Source of the DNA: Alistipes sp.
GTDB taxonomy: Bacteria; Bacteroidota; Bacteroidia; Bacteroidales; Rikenellaceae
Assembly: GCA_017520545.1 (NCBI GenBank)
Contig: JAFXFM010000002.1
Span: 62,001 to 126,000 of the forward strand
Length of the DNA: 64,000 nt
Direction: 5' to 3'
Shown here: in pieces, positions 33,019-41,215 of the stretch
Numbering within the stretch: the stretch's first letter is position 1
Layout of the letters: the number at the start of each line of letters is the position of its first letter
Position numbers and translations under genes: made by a program
Notes under the pieces: model-generated
The model's input: the letters and a program-made list of their open reading frames with translations, nothing else
Databases searched by the model: none
What the model was told of the DNA's origin: nothing

Positions 33019-34431
33019 ATGCTCAAACGACTATTTGGACTGGACCGCTCGGTAACAAATGTTAAGACCGAGATTATCGCAGGCATCACCACCTTCCTGA
33101 CAATGGCGTATATCCTCGCCGTGAACCCAAACATACTCTCCGCAGCGGGAATGGATAAGGGGGCATTGTTTACCACCACCGTATTGGCTTCGTTTATTCC
33201 GACCTTGATGATGGGACTATACGCCAAGTTACCATTTGCACAGGCTCCGTGTATGGGACTTAACGCATTCTTTGTCTATACCGTATGTCTGACTATGGGT
33301 TACTCGTGGCAATTCGCTTTGACAGCAGTGCTTATCGAGGGCTTGGTATTTATCCTGCTCACCATAACCAACCTGCGCGAGAAGATCGTGCACGCAATAC
33401 CGAAATGCCTACACGAATCTACCTCGGTGGGTATCGGACTCTTCATCGCCTTTATCGGCTTGCAGAATGCAGGTTTAATCGTCGGGAATAAGGATATTTT
33501 GGTATCGCTTGGCGATATCGGTGCACCCGATACACTCTTGGCAATTATCGGCCTTATCGTAACCTCGATACTTCTGGTACGAAAGGTTAAGGGTGCACTG
33601 CTCATTGGCATCATTCTCACCGCCATTATCGGCGTACCTATGGGGGTAACCAAGTTCGAAGGCTTCGTTAGCACACCGCCGAGTATCAAACCTTTGTTTT
33701 GCCAATTCGAATGGTCGCATATCCTCTCGAAAGATATGTTTATCGTGGTCTTTACCCTTCTATTCATCGATTTGTTCGACACTATCGGCACTCTTATCGG
33801 AGTGTCGGCAAAGGCAAATATGCTCGATAAGGAGGGCAACCCTATTCGTATGCGTCAAGCATTTATGTGCGATGCTATCGGCACTACCCTGGGCGCGTGC
33901 CTCGGCACAAGCACCGTAGGCACATACGTCGAGAGCGCTGCGGGAGTATCGGAGGGTGGTCGCAGCGGTTTGACCGCAACAACGACGGCAGTCTGCTTCC
34001 TGCTTTGCCTCTTCTTCTCTCCGTTCTTCCTCTCATTGCCAAGTGCAGCGACGGCGCCTGTGCTTATCCTCGTGGGCGTAATGATGGTTACAAATATATC
34101 AAAAATCGACTTCGAGAACTACTTGGAGGCTATTCCGGCGTTTATCTGTATGATAATGATGCCTCTGGCATACAGCATCTCCGATGGTATCATCTTTGGC
34201 GTGTTGAGCTATGTGCTTATCCACGTCGGTAGCGGACACTTCCGCAAGGTGAAAATCTCAACCTATGTACTTGCAGTGCTATTTCTATTGAAGTTCGTCT
34301 CGGCAGATTTCAGTTCAGGCAACAATAAGCAAGAGGCGACAACACCTCAATCCGGGGTTCAAACGGAAGTTGTTGGCATCGATACAGCTGCCGGCAACGA
34401 TGCGACAAGCGAAGTAGAGATATTGCCGTAA
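33019..34431 (+). CDS. NCS2-family purine permease (guanine/hypoxanthine type)
   Basis: Proton-coupled nucleobase importer of the AzgA-like NCS2 branch. The 470-residue protein has about 12-14 hydrophobic segments. Signatures are MAYILAVNPNILSAAGM near residue 32, APCMGLNAFFVYTV near 77, and the late LGTSTVGTYVESAAGVSEGGRSG. The C-terminal 40 residues are a soluble serine/threonine/glutamate-rich tail. It follows the exporter by 34 bp but belongs to a different process. The exact base transported is unknown. Confidence 0.9.
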   Translation: MLKRLFGLDRSVTNVKTEIIAGITTFLTMAYILAVNPNILSAAGMDKGALFTTTVLASFIPTLMMGLYAKLPFAQAPCMGLNAFFVYTVCLTMGYSWQFALTAVLIEGLVFILLTITNLREKIVHAIPKCLHESTSVGIGLFIAFIGLQNAGLIVGNKDILVSLGDIGAPDTLLAIIGLIVTSILLVRKVKGALLIGIILTAIIGVPMGVTKFEGFVSTPPSIKPLFCQFEWSHILSKDMFIVVFTLLFIDLFDTIGTLIGVSAKANMLDKEGNPIRMRQAFMCDAIGTTLGACLGTSTVGTYVESAAGVSEGGRSGLTATTTAVCFLLCLFFSPFFLSLPSAATAPVLILVGVMMVTNISKIDFENYLEAIPAFICMIMMPLAYSISDGIIFGVLSYVLIHVGSGHFRKVKISTYVLAVLFLLKFVSADFSSGNNKQEATTPQSGVQTEVVGIDTAAGNDATSEVEILP

Positions 34432-34485
34432 AGGCTCTGTTTTGATGGAAATAGGGGGTATTGAATCACATTTTTCGCGAAAAAT

Positions 34486-34516
34486 TTGGACATTCTGAAA
34501 AAGTGTATTACATTTG
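34486..34516 (+). promoter_or_regulatory. Promoter of tRNA-His
   Basis: TTTG at 34486-34489 and TACATTTG at 34509-34516, 19 bp apart, match the consensus; the tRNA begins 28 bp later. Confidence 0.78.
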
Positions 34517-34543
34517 CACCCGATTCCGAGAGGGATTTAGATG

Positions 34544-34617
34544 GTGGATGTAGCTCAGCTGGTTAGAGTTGCGGATTGTGGTTCCGAAGGTCGTGGGTTC
34601 GAATCCCATCTTCCACC
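34544..34617 (+). tRNA. tRNA-His (anticodon GTG)
   Basis: 74-nt cloverleaf with anticodon loop TTGTGGT (GTG), a G at the -1 position (34543) and discriminator C, the histidine identity pair. The acceptor has one T-T mismatch (positions 6-67) and the anticodon stem one G-A mismatch at its base. It has a strong promoter and terminator, so it is probably functional. Confidence 0.88.
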
Positions 34618-34640
34618 CGAACAGAACAAACGAAGCAAGG

Positions 34641-34666
34641 AGATGTCGCAAAGCGGCATCTTTTTG
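34641..34666 (+). terminator. Terminator of tRNA-His
   Basis: AGATGTCGC / GCGGCATCT around AAA, followed by TTTTGTTTTT. The same hairpin occurs inverted at 35052-35078. Confidence 0.85.
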
Positions 34667-34819
34667 TTTTTATACCTTTGGCGCAAACTTGTTTGCGGAC
34701 AAGAAGGTGTAAAGACAAAAGAGGTTGCATAGCAACTCCTTGCGGAGTGCAGTAAAGTTCGGAAGTGCCCCCGCGGCGAGCGGAGGGGAAAGACGAGCAG
34801 CACATCGCGCTACGAAGTC

Positions 34820-34870
34820 AATCCCATCTTCCACCCGAAGTTTGAAAGCCTTGCATCGCAAGGCTTTTTT
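34820..34870 (+). repeat. Second tRNA-His 3' end with its own terminator
   Basis: 20 bp (34820-34839) repeat the last 16 nt of tRNA-His plus CGAA. A different terminator hairpin follows, AAAGCCTTGC/GCAAGGCTTT with T run (34845-34870). Upstream the segment GTGCCC..GCGGCGAGC is shared with the unit before copy three. Confidence 0.85.
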
Positions 34871-35016
34871 ATTTGCATAGCCGCGGGAACTTGTTCACGA
34901 AAGGCTAGGCATAATAAAAAGTAGTGGCGCAGACACTTTCAAACTTCGAAAGTGCCCCTGCGGCGAGCAGAGGGGAAAGGCGTTAAGCGAAGCGAGCGTA
35001 AGCGAGCGGAGTAGCC

Positions 35017-35085
35017 AATCCCATCTTCCACCCGAACAAAACAAACGAAACAAAAGATGCCGCTTTGCGACATCTTTTGTTTTTT
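35017..35085 (+). repeat. Third tRNA-His 3' end with inverted terminator hairpin
   Basis: 35017-35038 repeat 34602-34623 and continue with ACAAACGAA as behind the true tRNA. The terminator AAAAGATGCCGC/GCGACATCTTTT (35052-35078) is the reverse complement of the first hairpin core. It also serves the SH3 lipoprotein gene that converges from the right. Confidence 0.85.
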
Positions 35086-35119
35086 TACCTCATTACCCGA
35101 TTTATCAACTTTCTGCTTA

Positions 35120-35896
35120 CTATTTTACGCGCTGTCGCACTCGGCTTCTGACCGAGTAGTACTCCTCGCGGCTGATACTTCTATGTGAGCCCTCCGCTAA
35201 CGAAGATTCGGTGCTCGCCCCCTTCGACACCAAAGGCCACTCCCTATTGCGCTCCAAAAGTTCGGCATACACAACCACTCCCGACTCCACAAATTCAAAA
35301 TAGTCCTCGTTGAGTATCACCGTCGGAATAAAGATAATATCCGCGCCCTCTGCCTTGTACTTGCCGTAGCAGATAGGCCCCTCCGTTTCGTGGAGGTCGG
35401 CGTATGTTCCATTGTCGAAAATGAGTTTGCAGAAACTGCCCGAGCCGTCCCAATATGCGCCCTGCATCTTGGACGTATCAATCTCTACCGATACGGCTCT
35501 TGTCGGAGTCTTCGACATCATCGAGGCAGCAACATATCCCGTGCTGTCGGCATAGCTGACTGCTATCCACTTACCCTCGGTACCCACCTGCAACAGATAA
35601 TCGGAGCCATTTTTCAACTTGCCTATAATCGGCGACTTCGATGAAGGCTCTCGATGGATACTCACCACACCATCGTACGAATCAGCGTATATACGCACCT
35701 CCGGGAGTGGCTCGCTCGGCTCGGCGACAGCAAGGCTGTCGGCTACGGGCGTAGCAACGGTGAGGCTATCAACCATAAGGCTATCGGTTGTGGTGCTTTT
35801 CTGCTCTGCGGCTTTGCTGTTGTTTGCGCCTCCGCCACACGAAATCGCGAAGCACGACACGGCGCCGAGGGCAAGTATAAAGAAAACTTTCTTCAT
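35120..35896 (-). CDS. SH3-domain lipoprotein (paralogue 1)
   Basis: A 258-residue lipoprotein. The start at 35896 gives MKKVFFILALGAVSCFAISC with a lipobox; the longer frame to 36043 adds 49 non-signal residues. After a serine/threonine-rich linker, residues about 75-145 form a bacterial SH3 domain (EVRIYADSYDGVVSIHREPSSKSPIIGKL...), which usually binds peptidoglycan or peptides. A C-terminal beta domain (GTYADLHETEGPICYGKYKAEGADIIF) is shared with the tandem genes at 44873-46381. The exact role is unknown. Confidence 0.75.
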   Translation of the reverse strand: MKKVFFILALGAVSCFAISCGGGANNSKAAEQKSTTTDSLMVDSLTVATPVADSLAVAEPSEPLPEVRIYADSYDGVVSIHREPSSKSPIIGKLKNGSDYLLQVGTEGKWIAVSYADSTGYVAASMMSKTPTRAVSVEIDTSKMQGAYWDGSGSFCKLIFDNGTYADLHETEGPICYGKYKAEGADIIFIPTVILNEDYFEFVESGVVVYAELLERNREWPLVSKGASTESSLAEGSHRSISREEYYSVRSRVRQRVK

Positions 35897-36077
35897 AATC
35901 GTTGGGGTTCTTGTTCTGATAGCAAAGATAGTAAAAATTTCACTATTTTCATAAATTATTGTTTGTATTGCGAGTAGGTGTTCTACCAAGTAAACGCAAA
36001 ACCGTCCCAACAAAAAGAGTGTGTCTAAAAGTTTGTTAGACACACTCCTATTCTTATATATTGCAATGCAGGGGAAT

Positions 36078-36665
36078 CTATTTCAGTAGTTGCAGCATAG
36101 TAAGACCATTATGATTACCTATCGTGCAGGTGTAGGAGGTTTCGGGGTTGTTCTTGCGGCAGAAGTTGCTCAGAGTTGCCCGTTTGCCTAAAATGAATTG
36201 TGGGCAAACAAAGGTGTCGCCAACCTGCATCTTGGAGTTGTGGCACTCGTCTGCAACAAAACAACCATCTCCCAGATAGCGCACAATGCACATACGGTCC
36301 GGCAACCAGCCGATTTGCAGACGATCACCAACTTCAAGACCTGTCGCCAAAATCGACTCTACGCTAAATAGTTCCGACTCGCTCTCAGAATCCCTCTGCA
36401 ACTCCCCACAAAACTGTTTCCAATAGCACCCTGCGCCATAGATTGACAACACATCGAGCGTACGCAACGAAACAGTGTCGTAGCCTCGTGTGGAATAACC
36501 CCACACTCGCTCCAACGTGCTTTCGGAGATGTGTTGGCGCTGAGATACCTCTATCTCGGCAACCAAAGCCAAAAAGTCGGCGTGTGTAACAAGAGGCTTA
36601 CCAAACTTCGTTTCTACTCTATCGCGAAGAGCTGTAATTTGCGGTATATTTCTTTTAATTCCCAT
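36078..36665 (-). CDS. Hypothetical protein with HTH-like N-terminus
   Basis: A 195-residue soluble protein. The start at 36665 (MGIKRNIPQITALRDRVE) is preferred over one 12 codons earlier that would lie in the promoter. The N-terminal 85 residues contain HISESTLERVWGYSTRGYDTVSLRTLDVLSIYG, a helical segment of a type met in Bacteroidetes hypothetical proteins; a DNA-binding role is an inference. The C-terminal part (LEVGDRLQIGWLPDRMCIVRYLG) looks like a small beta barrel. It diverges from a membrane kinase gene with overlapping promoters. Confidence 0.65.
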   Translation of the reverse strand: MGIKRNIPQITALRDRVETKFGKPLVTHADFLALVAEIEVSQRQHISESTLERVWGYSTRGYDTVSLRTLDVLSIYGAGCYWKQFCGELQRDSESESELFSVESILATGLEVGDRLQIGWLPDRMCIVRYLGDGCFVADECHNSKMQVGDTFVCPQFILGKRATLSNFCRKNNPETSYTCTIGNHNGLTMLQLLK

Positions 36666-36672
36666 TGCGTTA

Positions 36673-36702
36673 CAAAAATAATGATTATCTTTGACAAACA
36701 AA
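36673..36702. promoter_or_regulatory. Overlapping divergent promoters, regulator-like gene and kinase
   Basis: Plus strand: TATCTTTG at 36686-36693, only about 10 nt before the kinase ATG at 36704 (a second ATG is at 36713), so its transcript would be almost leaderless. Minus strand: TATTTTTG (forward 36673-36680) with TTTG (forward CAAA 36699-36702) 18 bp away. Confidence 0.65.
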
Positions 36703-36703
36703 A

Positions 36704-37957
36704 ATGACTAAAATGCAGGAGGAGAGCATTATATCCGAGTCGGAGTTGTTTGTGAATGTGGGAAATAGGGGCTTTCACGACTTTAAGTTGCTGAAAACCA
36801 CCGCTAATGCTCGATTGTATCGCGCATCCAAGCAAGGCAAGCTCTTCCTAATAAAGACAACAAAAGACAATTCGGAGCGTCAATTGCAGATGCTGAAACG
36901 AGAGCACGAACTCTCGATATGTTGCTCCCACCACCACATTGTCAGTGTATATACCTACGAGGAGAATTTGGAGGTAGGTGAAGGTATTGTAATGGAGTAT
37001 ATCGAGGGTTGCACGCTCACCGGATATCTCGCCAAAAAGAGGTCGAGAAGGGAGCGCATACGACTTTTCGAAGAGTTACTCTCGGCGGTTGGATACCTCC
37101 ACAAACAGGGCATAATTCACAACGACCTGAAACCCGACAATATCCTTATCTCGCACACGGACGACTCGCTGAAACTCATTGACCTCGGATTGGCGGACAA
37201 CGACGCCTACTACGTCCTGAAAACGCTTGGTTGCACACCTCGCTACGCCTCGCCCGAACTTCGCGAGCAGAGGGGCGCGTTAGATGCCCGTAGCGACATC
37301 TATTCGGTCGGTGTCATTATGCGAATGTTGCTGGGCAACTCGGCTATTGCAAGACGCTGCACAAGGAGCAATCCCGACCGCCGATACTCCAATGTCGAAG
37401 CCCTGCAAAAGGCTTGGCGCAATCGATATCTGCCGCTTTATATCCTCTTATTCACGCTATTTCTATTTTTGATAGGTGGCCTGATTTATGCCTATGTCGG
37501 AGTGGTCGATCGAAATCGCCAATTGCAAACCCAGCAGGCACAACAAGAGCAACAGATTCAAGAGATGCAGCAGGAGCAGCAAACGCAAGTCCGACAACTG
37601 AAAGAGATGCAACAAGAGCAGCAGTTGCGAGAGCAACAACTGCAAGCGTTGGAAGAAGAGAGCAAAAAGCAACAGCAACAAAAGCAACGACAGCAACAGA
37701 TGGCCGCCAAAATAAAGCGAGATCTTGCAACGATATACGAGAAGCGAATGGCTTTGGCGAAAAAATGCACCTCCTTCGACGATGCCGGCAAGCAAATGGT
37801 GCTTATGGAGCAGGAGTTTAGTGCCTATATCAAACAACTTCTCGGCTCGATTAACGAGGTGGAGATGAGGGATTTTGCCCACGCCCACTACACTCGTATC
37901 GTTACCAAATATGGAATGGATTGCCAAGCCTTTATGGTATCCTATATAGGCAAATAG
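36704..37957 (+). CDS. Membrane-anchored Hanks-type Ser/Thr protein kinase
   Basis: A 417-residue kinase. Residues about 22-240 form the catalytic domain: the lysine in KLFLIKTT, the catalytic loop HNDLKPDN (HRD with N for R), DLG in place of DFG, SPELREQ for the APE motif and DARSDIYSVGVIM. One membrane helix lies at about residues 247-270. Outside follows a glutamine-rich coiled coil (about 280-340) and a short helical end. PASTA or sensor domains are absent. Kinases of this size with a coiled-coil exterior suggest signal sensing at the envelope; partners are unknown. Divergent from the HTH-like gene. Confidence 0.85.
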   Translation: MTKMQEESIISESELFVNVGNRGFHDFKLLKTTANARLYRASKQGKLFLIKTTKDNSERQLQMLKREHELSICCSHHHIVSVYTYEENLEVGEGIVMEYIEGCTLTGYLAKKRSRRERIRLFEELLSAVGYLHKQGIIHNDLKPDNILISHTDDSLKLIDLGLADNDAYYVLKTLGCTPRYASPELREQRGALDARSDIYSVGVIMRMLLGNSAIARRCTRSNPDRRYSNVEALQKAWRNRYLPLYILLFTLFLFLIGGLIYAYVGVVDRNRQLQTQQAQQEQQIQEMQQEQQTQVRQLKEMQQEQQLREQQLQALEEESKKQQQQKQRQQQMAAKIKRDLATIYEKRMALAKKCTSFDDAGKQMVLMEQEFSAYIKQLLGSINEVEMRDFAHAHYTRIVTKYGMDCQAFMVSYIGK

Positions 37958-38047
37958 CCTTTTGGGGGCATCAATCCACCCGTCGAACAACGCCGCCACA
38001 CGCCCATATCGAGCGGTGTTTTCCAAAAGACAATAAAAGACAACCTG

Positions 38048-38074
38048 TACCTATTCTTTTTTTAGGTACTTTTG
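38048..38074 (+). promoter_or_regulatory. Palindrome overlapping a -7 element
   Basis: GTACCTA (38048-38054) and TAGGTAC (38063-38069) form an inverted repeat that runs into TACTTTTG (38067-38074), a good -7 element for the small gene at 38176. The palindrome could be an operator or a terminator of the kinase gene. Confidence 0.45.
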
Positions 38075-38175
38075 TATTGTATATTTTCGACACAAGCGTT
38101 CGATATTTACAATACAGGGGCATTTTTTACATTTATTAAATCTATAAAACTTTCAAATACTACAACAGAAATTGG

Positions 38176-38325
38176 ATGGTAATATATCAAGTAAATAGTC
38201 CCGATGCCCCAAATAGGTATGTGGACAAGTCGTCTGTCAATGAGGTCTTGGCAATTATCGATAATCTCCAAAAGAAAATTGATAGTCTTACCGAACAGGC
38301 AAAGGCTGCAACTCCTCAAATGTAA
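38176..38325 (+). CDS. Small 49-residue protein
   Basis: ATG at 38176 gives 49 residues: MVIYQVNSPDAPNRYV, then a predicted helix VNEVLAIIDNLQKKIDSLTEQAK with heptad-like leucine/isoleucine spacing, ending TPQM. It lies about 100 bp after a -7 element and 77 bp before the PH-like gene, so it is probably the first gene of that unit. No family recognised. Confidence 0.5.
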   Translation: MVIYQVNSPDAPNRYVDKSSVNEVLAIIDNLQKKIDSLTEQAKAATPQM

Positions 38326-38402
38326 ATGTAGGTATATAATTACCGCAAAAACAGAACGCAACACCAGCACATTGCGAAACTACACTTTAAACTTTAAATA
38401 AT

Positions 38403-39953
38403 ATGGAAAAAGAACAAAAATTTGGTAAGTTATTGGTCGATAACGGCGCAATTATTAAGCCTGCTTATAAATGGTGGGGGTTATTCCGCGACAAGGAAAA
38501 CGATGTAAGCATCGCTATCAACGACATTGATTACATCGACAAGGTTGAATTATCTTCACTCTTTGGCGCGAAGTGGGGCGTAGCCGTTATTGCCGGACAA
38601 CACAAAAACATCTATCAACCCAAGTTGTCTGCCGCTAATGCCGATAGGCTGGTCAATCTCCTTCTCGAAAATGGTGCGACGCAGGGCGAGCGCGAGTATA
38701 ACTATGCAGCAAAATCGAGCGGATTATTCAGCAAGGAGTGTGTAACTCTTTGCGAGGAGTATGGCAGAATGACAAAAAAGACATTTACACAAGAGGAGTA
38801 TAGAGCAGAGAGCGTTGATCTGTCGAAAGTTATCTTTGTTGATAAGGTGAAGAGCAAAGGCAAGCAGGGTCTTATCTTTGGCTCGGTGGCAGGTGGCGGT
38901 AGTGCCAATACCATCGAGATATTTGGTTTTTCGAAGGAGCTGAACGATAAGGTGTATAAGATGATTATAGACCAAAATCCTCAGTTGGAGGCAAAGCCCA
39001 TCAAAAGCTTCGAGTCGAATTTCCCGCTGTTCAACCCTTCGCGTTGGTTTAAGAGCCGCGAGAGTATCTCAATCGCAGATATTGGTCTGATACACAAGCA
39101 ATATGGCGTTAAAATCGAGGGCAAGAAGTACTCGGTGCGCACCTCGATTGTTCCATTCCATACCATAAAGAGTTATTGGGCAGAGGGATTTATCAGCAAA
39201 CGTATCGACATTCTCGGCAGCACCTCTATCAAATCTGCCGAAAATTACGGTCCGTGGGACACAAAGGAGATTTGGAACGAACTTAAACGTCGCAACATCA
39301 TCAATGAATATGGCGAGCGATTCAGGGCTCGACTATTCAGCCGCAGGGGACAGGGTGTGTTCTACGTCAATAAAGACGGTGTTACGTTCAAAAAGAAGAA
39401 GGAGTTGCTTATGCTCCCATTCTACTCCATTTACTCGGCTACATTCGAGAAGCCTTGGTATAAACTCTTCGGTACTGCGACTGTTAAAGGACGCCGTGTA
39501 GATGCCCGTGCAGGCGAGGGTGGCGATATCGAAATGGTTGTGGAGAAGATGTGGCGCAAGAGTGGTAAGCGTTTGATGGCGATGATTGAGAGCGGACGTG
39601 CTACGGCAAAGAGACCCGATTTCGATTACCCACAACACCAAACAACAACACCAAACAAGAGTGCAGACGTTAAGGAGCCAACTCCGAAGGTTGAAGCAAA
39701 GAGCGATGCCGAACCAAAGAAGAGCAATCCATTTGCTACAGAGTTGAAGTCAAAAATCGGGGGCGAAATGAGGTCAAAACTCGGTGGTGAGATGAAATCC
39801 GAGATTGACAACACACTTAAATCCGAGATTGGCGACGAAATGAAATCTGAGGTTAAGGGTATATTTGGCAAAACGCTTGGTGGTGTGCTGGGCGGTGCGT
39901 TGGGCGACAAGAGTTCTGGTCTTAAAGATCTTGGCTCAAAGTTCAAGAAATAG
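38403..39953 (+). CDS. Protein with repeated PH-like domains and an amphipathic C-terminal repeat
   Basis: A 516-residue protein without signal peptide or membrane helix. Three similar stretches look like bacterial PH-type domains: near residues 25-110 (WWGLFRDKENDVSIAINDIDYI), 140-210 and 215-400 (KKYSVRTSIVPFHTIKSYWAE; GVTFKKKKELLMLPFYSIYSATF). A low-complexity linker is followed by repeats of about 11 residues (ELKSKIGGEMR, KLGGEMKSEID, TLKSEIGDEMK) that would form an amphipathic helix, as in membrane-surface binding proteins. Function unknown; the domain call is an inference from strand pattern. Confidence 0.6.
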   Translation: MEKEQKFGKLLVDNGAIIKPAYKWWGLFRDKENDVSIAINDIDYIDKVELSSLFGAKWGVAVIAGQHKNIYQPKLSAANADRLVNLLLENGATQGEREYNYAAKSSGLFSKECVTLCEEYGRMTKKTFTQEEYRAESVDLSKVIFVDKVKSKGKQGLIFGSVAGGGSANTIEIFGFSKELNDKVYKMIIDQNPQLEAKPIKSFESNFPLFNPSRWFKSRESISIADIGLIHKQYGVKIEGKKYSVRTSIVPFHTIKSYWAEGFISKRIDILGSTSIKSAENYGPWDTKEIWNELKRRNIINEYGERFRARLFSRRGQGVFYVNKDGVTFKKKKELLMLPFYSIYSATFEKPWYKLFGTATVKGRRVDARAGEGGDIEMVVEKMWRKSGKRLMAMIESGRATAKRPDFDYPQHQTTTPNKSADVKEPTPKVEAKSDAEPKKSNPFATELKSKIGGEMRSKLGGEMKSEIDNTLKSEIGDEMKSEVKGIFGKTLGGVLGGALGDKSSGLKDLGSKFKK

Positions 39954-39979
39954 TAGAAATCGAGGTTAAAACACACAGA

Positions 39980-40014
39980 ATAGGGTGTCCAATAGTGTTG
40001 GACACCCTATTTCA
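39980..40014. terminator. Strong terminator after the PH-like gene
   Basis: 13-bp perfect stem ATAGGGTGTCCAA / TTGGACACCCTAT with a 5-nt loop and a TTTC tail. Confidence 0.82.
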
Positions 40015-40026
40015 GGACCGAACAAT

Positions 40027-40060
40027 ATAGACAAAAAATAAGAGGGCGTTTCACAACGCC
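40027..40060 (-). terminator. Terminator of the hydrolase gene, built from a piece of the element A/B module
   Basis: GGCGTT-TCAC-AACGCC with TCTTATTTTTTG behind it on the minus strand. Bases 40027-40058 are identical to 41542-41573 in element A over 32 bp, so this is a truncated copy of the repeat used as a terminator. Confidence 0.75.
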
Positions 40061-40072
40061 TTTATTGTGATT

Positions 40073-41032
40073 CTAATCCTCTACGACATACTTGACAAAT
40101 ACGGGGTCGGCATAAGCCTTTGTTGCCTCGTGACCGATATTGGAAAAGGTGTGGAATACCACCGAAGCGCTCCACTCGCTATCTTCATTAACTGCGTGAC
40201 GGAAATTCTCGAAACGCACAAGGCGATTTGTTCCCTGTTTCATTGCTGTAGCTGTCCTATCAAGGCTCTCCTCGAGAGTATCCAACTCTCCGCAGCCGTG
40301 AAAGCAACGACGGCTACGTAAATTTGCCAAAATCTGCTCCTCACTCATATCGCGACAATAGCGTGGGCGGTTGGCAAGTCCATAGTGCCACGTGTCGGCT
40401 GGCTCAAGACGGAGGAATGTCGAAGGAGCCATAGCTGCATATTCAACCTTGATGCCATCACCTACTTTGCCTTTGCCTACAGCGACATAGCGACCTACAA
40501 ATTGACCTCCTGCCGAGAAGCCTACAAGTGCAATCTTCTTCAAATTAGGGAATAGTTTTCTATTTGACAACCTCGTGAAGAGAGTATCGATAACATCGAA
40601 CGAACTCAATTCGGTGCCGGCAGCATCGCCTCCACCGCGCCAATCATCATCGGGCGTACCGGGAACGGTAAGATCCAAAGGCCACGATTCGTTCCATATT
40701 GCTCTGCCATCAGCTGCGATATTGTACCGTTCCATCATCTCTGTACGCGGATACATCGGCGATAGGACATAGGCACTCGGAATGGATCGCAATAACGACA
40801 GTTGCTCCTCGAGCACCTGCACTCCTCCGTGCCAACCTTGAATCATTATAACTGCAAGTTCGCCATTGTACCCCTCGCACATAGGTGTTGGTGCGGTGTA
40901 GTAAACGGGGATTTCCATCCCCTCCAACGGATAGATTGCAGCAGAGATATCTGCTTTCGAAGTGCAACCAATGGTTAGCGTGAATATTATGGCAATAATG
41001 CTCAATCGAAAAGATGAAACGAAGGTCTGCAT
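40073..41032 (-). CDS. Alpha/beta-hydrolase lipoprotein
   Basis: A 319-residue secreted lipoprotein (lipobox TIGC). The nucleophile elbow is GFSAGG near residue 177. The late SNIGHEATKAY supplies a candidate catalytic histidine, and MIQGWHGG near residue 64 resembles the oxyanion-hole strand. Four cysteines in the second half may form disulfides. Substrate not identifiable; esterase or peptidase roles are possible. No partner genes alongside. Confidence 0.75.
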   Translation of the reverse strand: MQTFVSSFRLSIIAIIFTLTIGCTSKADISAAIYPLEGMEIPVYYTAPTPMCEGYNGELAVIMIQGWHGGVQVLEEQLSLLRSIPSAYVLSPMYPRTEMMERYNIAADGRAIWNESWPLDLTVPGTPDDDWRGGGDAAGTELSSFDVIDTLFTRLSNRKLFPNLKKIALVGFSAGGQFVGRYVAVGKGKVGDGIKVEYAAMAPSTFLRLEPADTWHYGLANRPRYCRDMSEEQILANLRSRRCFHGCGELDTLEESLDRTATAMKQGTNRLVRFENFRHAVNEDSEWSASVVFHTFSNIGHEATKAYADPVFVKYVVED

Positions 41033-41133
41033 AGTCTAAATACTTTTTATGTGATAATTTTCACCATAAAGGTACAAATATTTTTGGTATAAATATCTAT
41101 GTGTTGTAAAAAAATCACTCCGGAGGGAGTACG

Positions 41134-41210
41134 ATATAAGCGAAATTTATGCCTGCATAAGAAAATAGAATTTGCACGAGATTGAAAAAATATCTGTATT
41201 CGCAGTAGCA
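41134..41210. repeat. Displaced copy of the rubrerythrin upstream region
   Basis: Matches 46487-46563, the promoter region of rubrerythrin, at about 67 of 77 positions by hand alignment. TTTG is kept (41171-41174), but the -7 element TATCTTCG has become TGTATTCG. No rubrerythrin coding sequence follows; the heptamers of element A start 6 bp later. Confidence 0.75.
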
Positions 41211-41215
41211 GTACC

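Noticed and set aside
34544-34617. tRNA-His as a pseudogene
   Set aside because: Two stem mismatches raised doubt, but the promoter, terminator, anticodon loop and G-1:C73 identity pair are intact.
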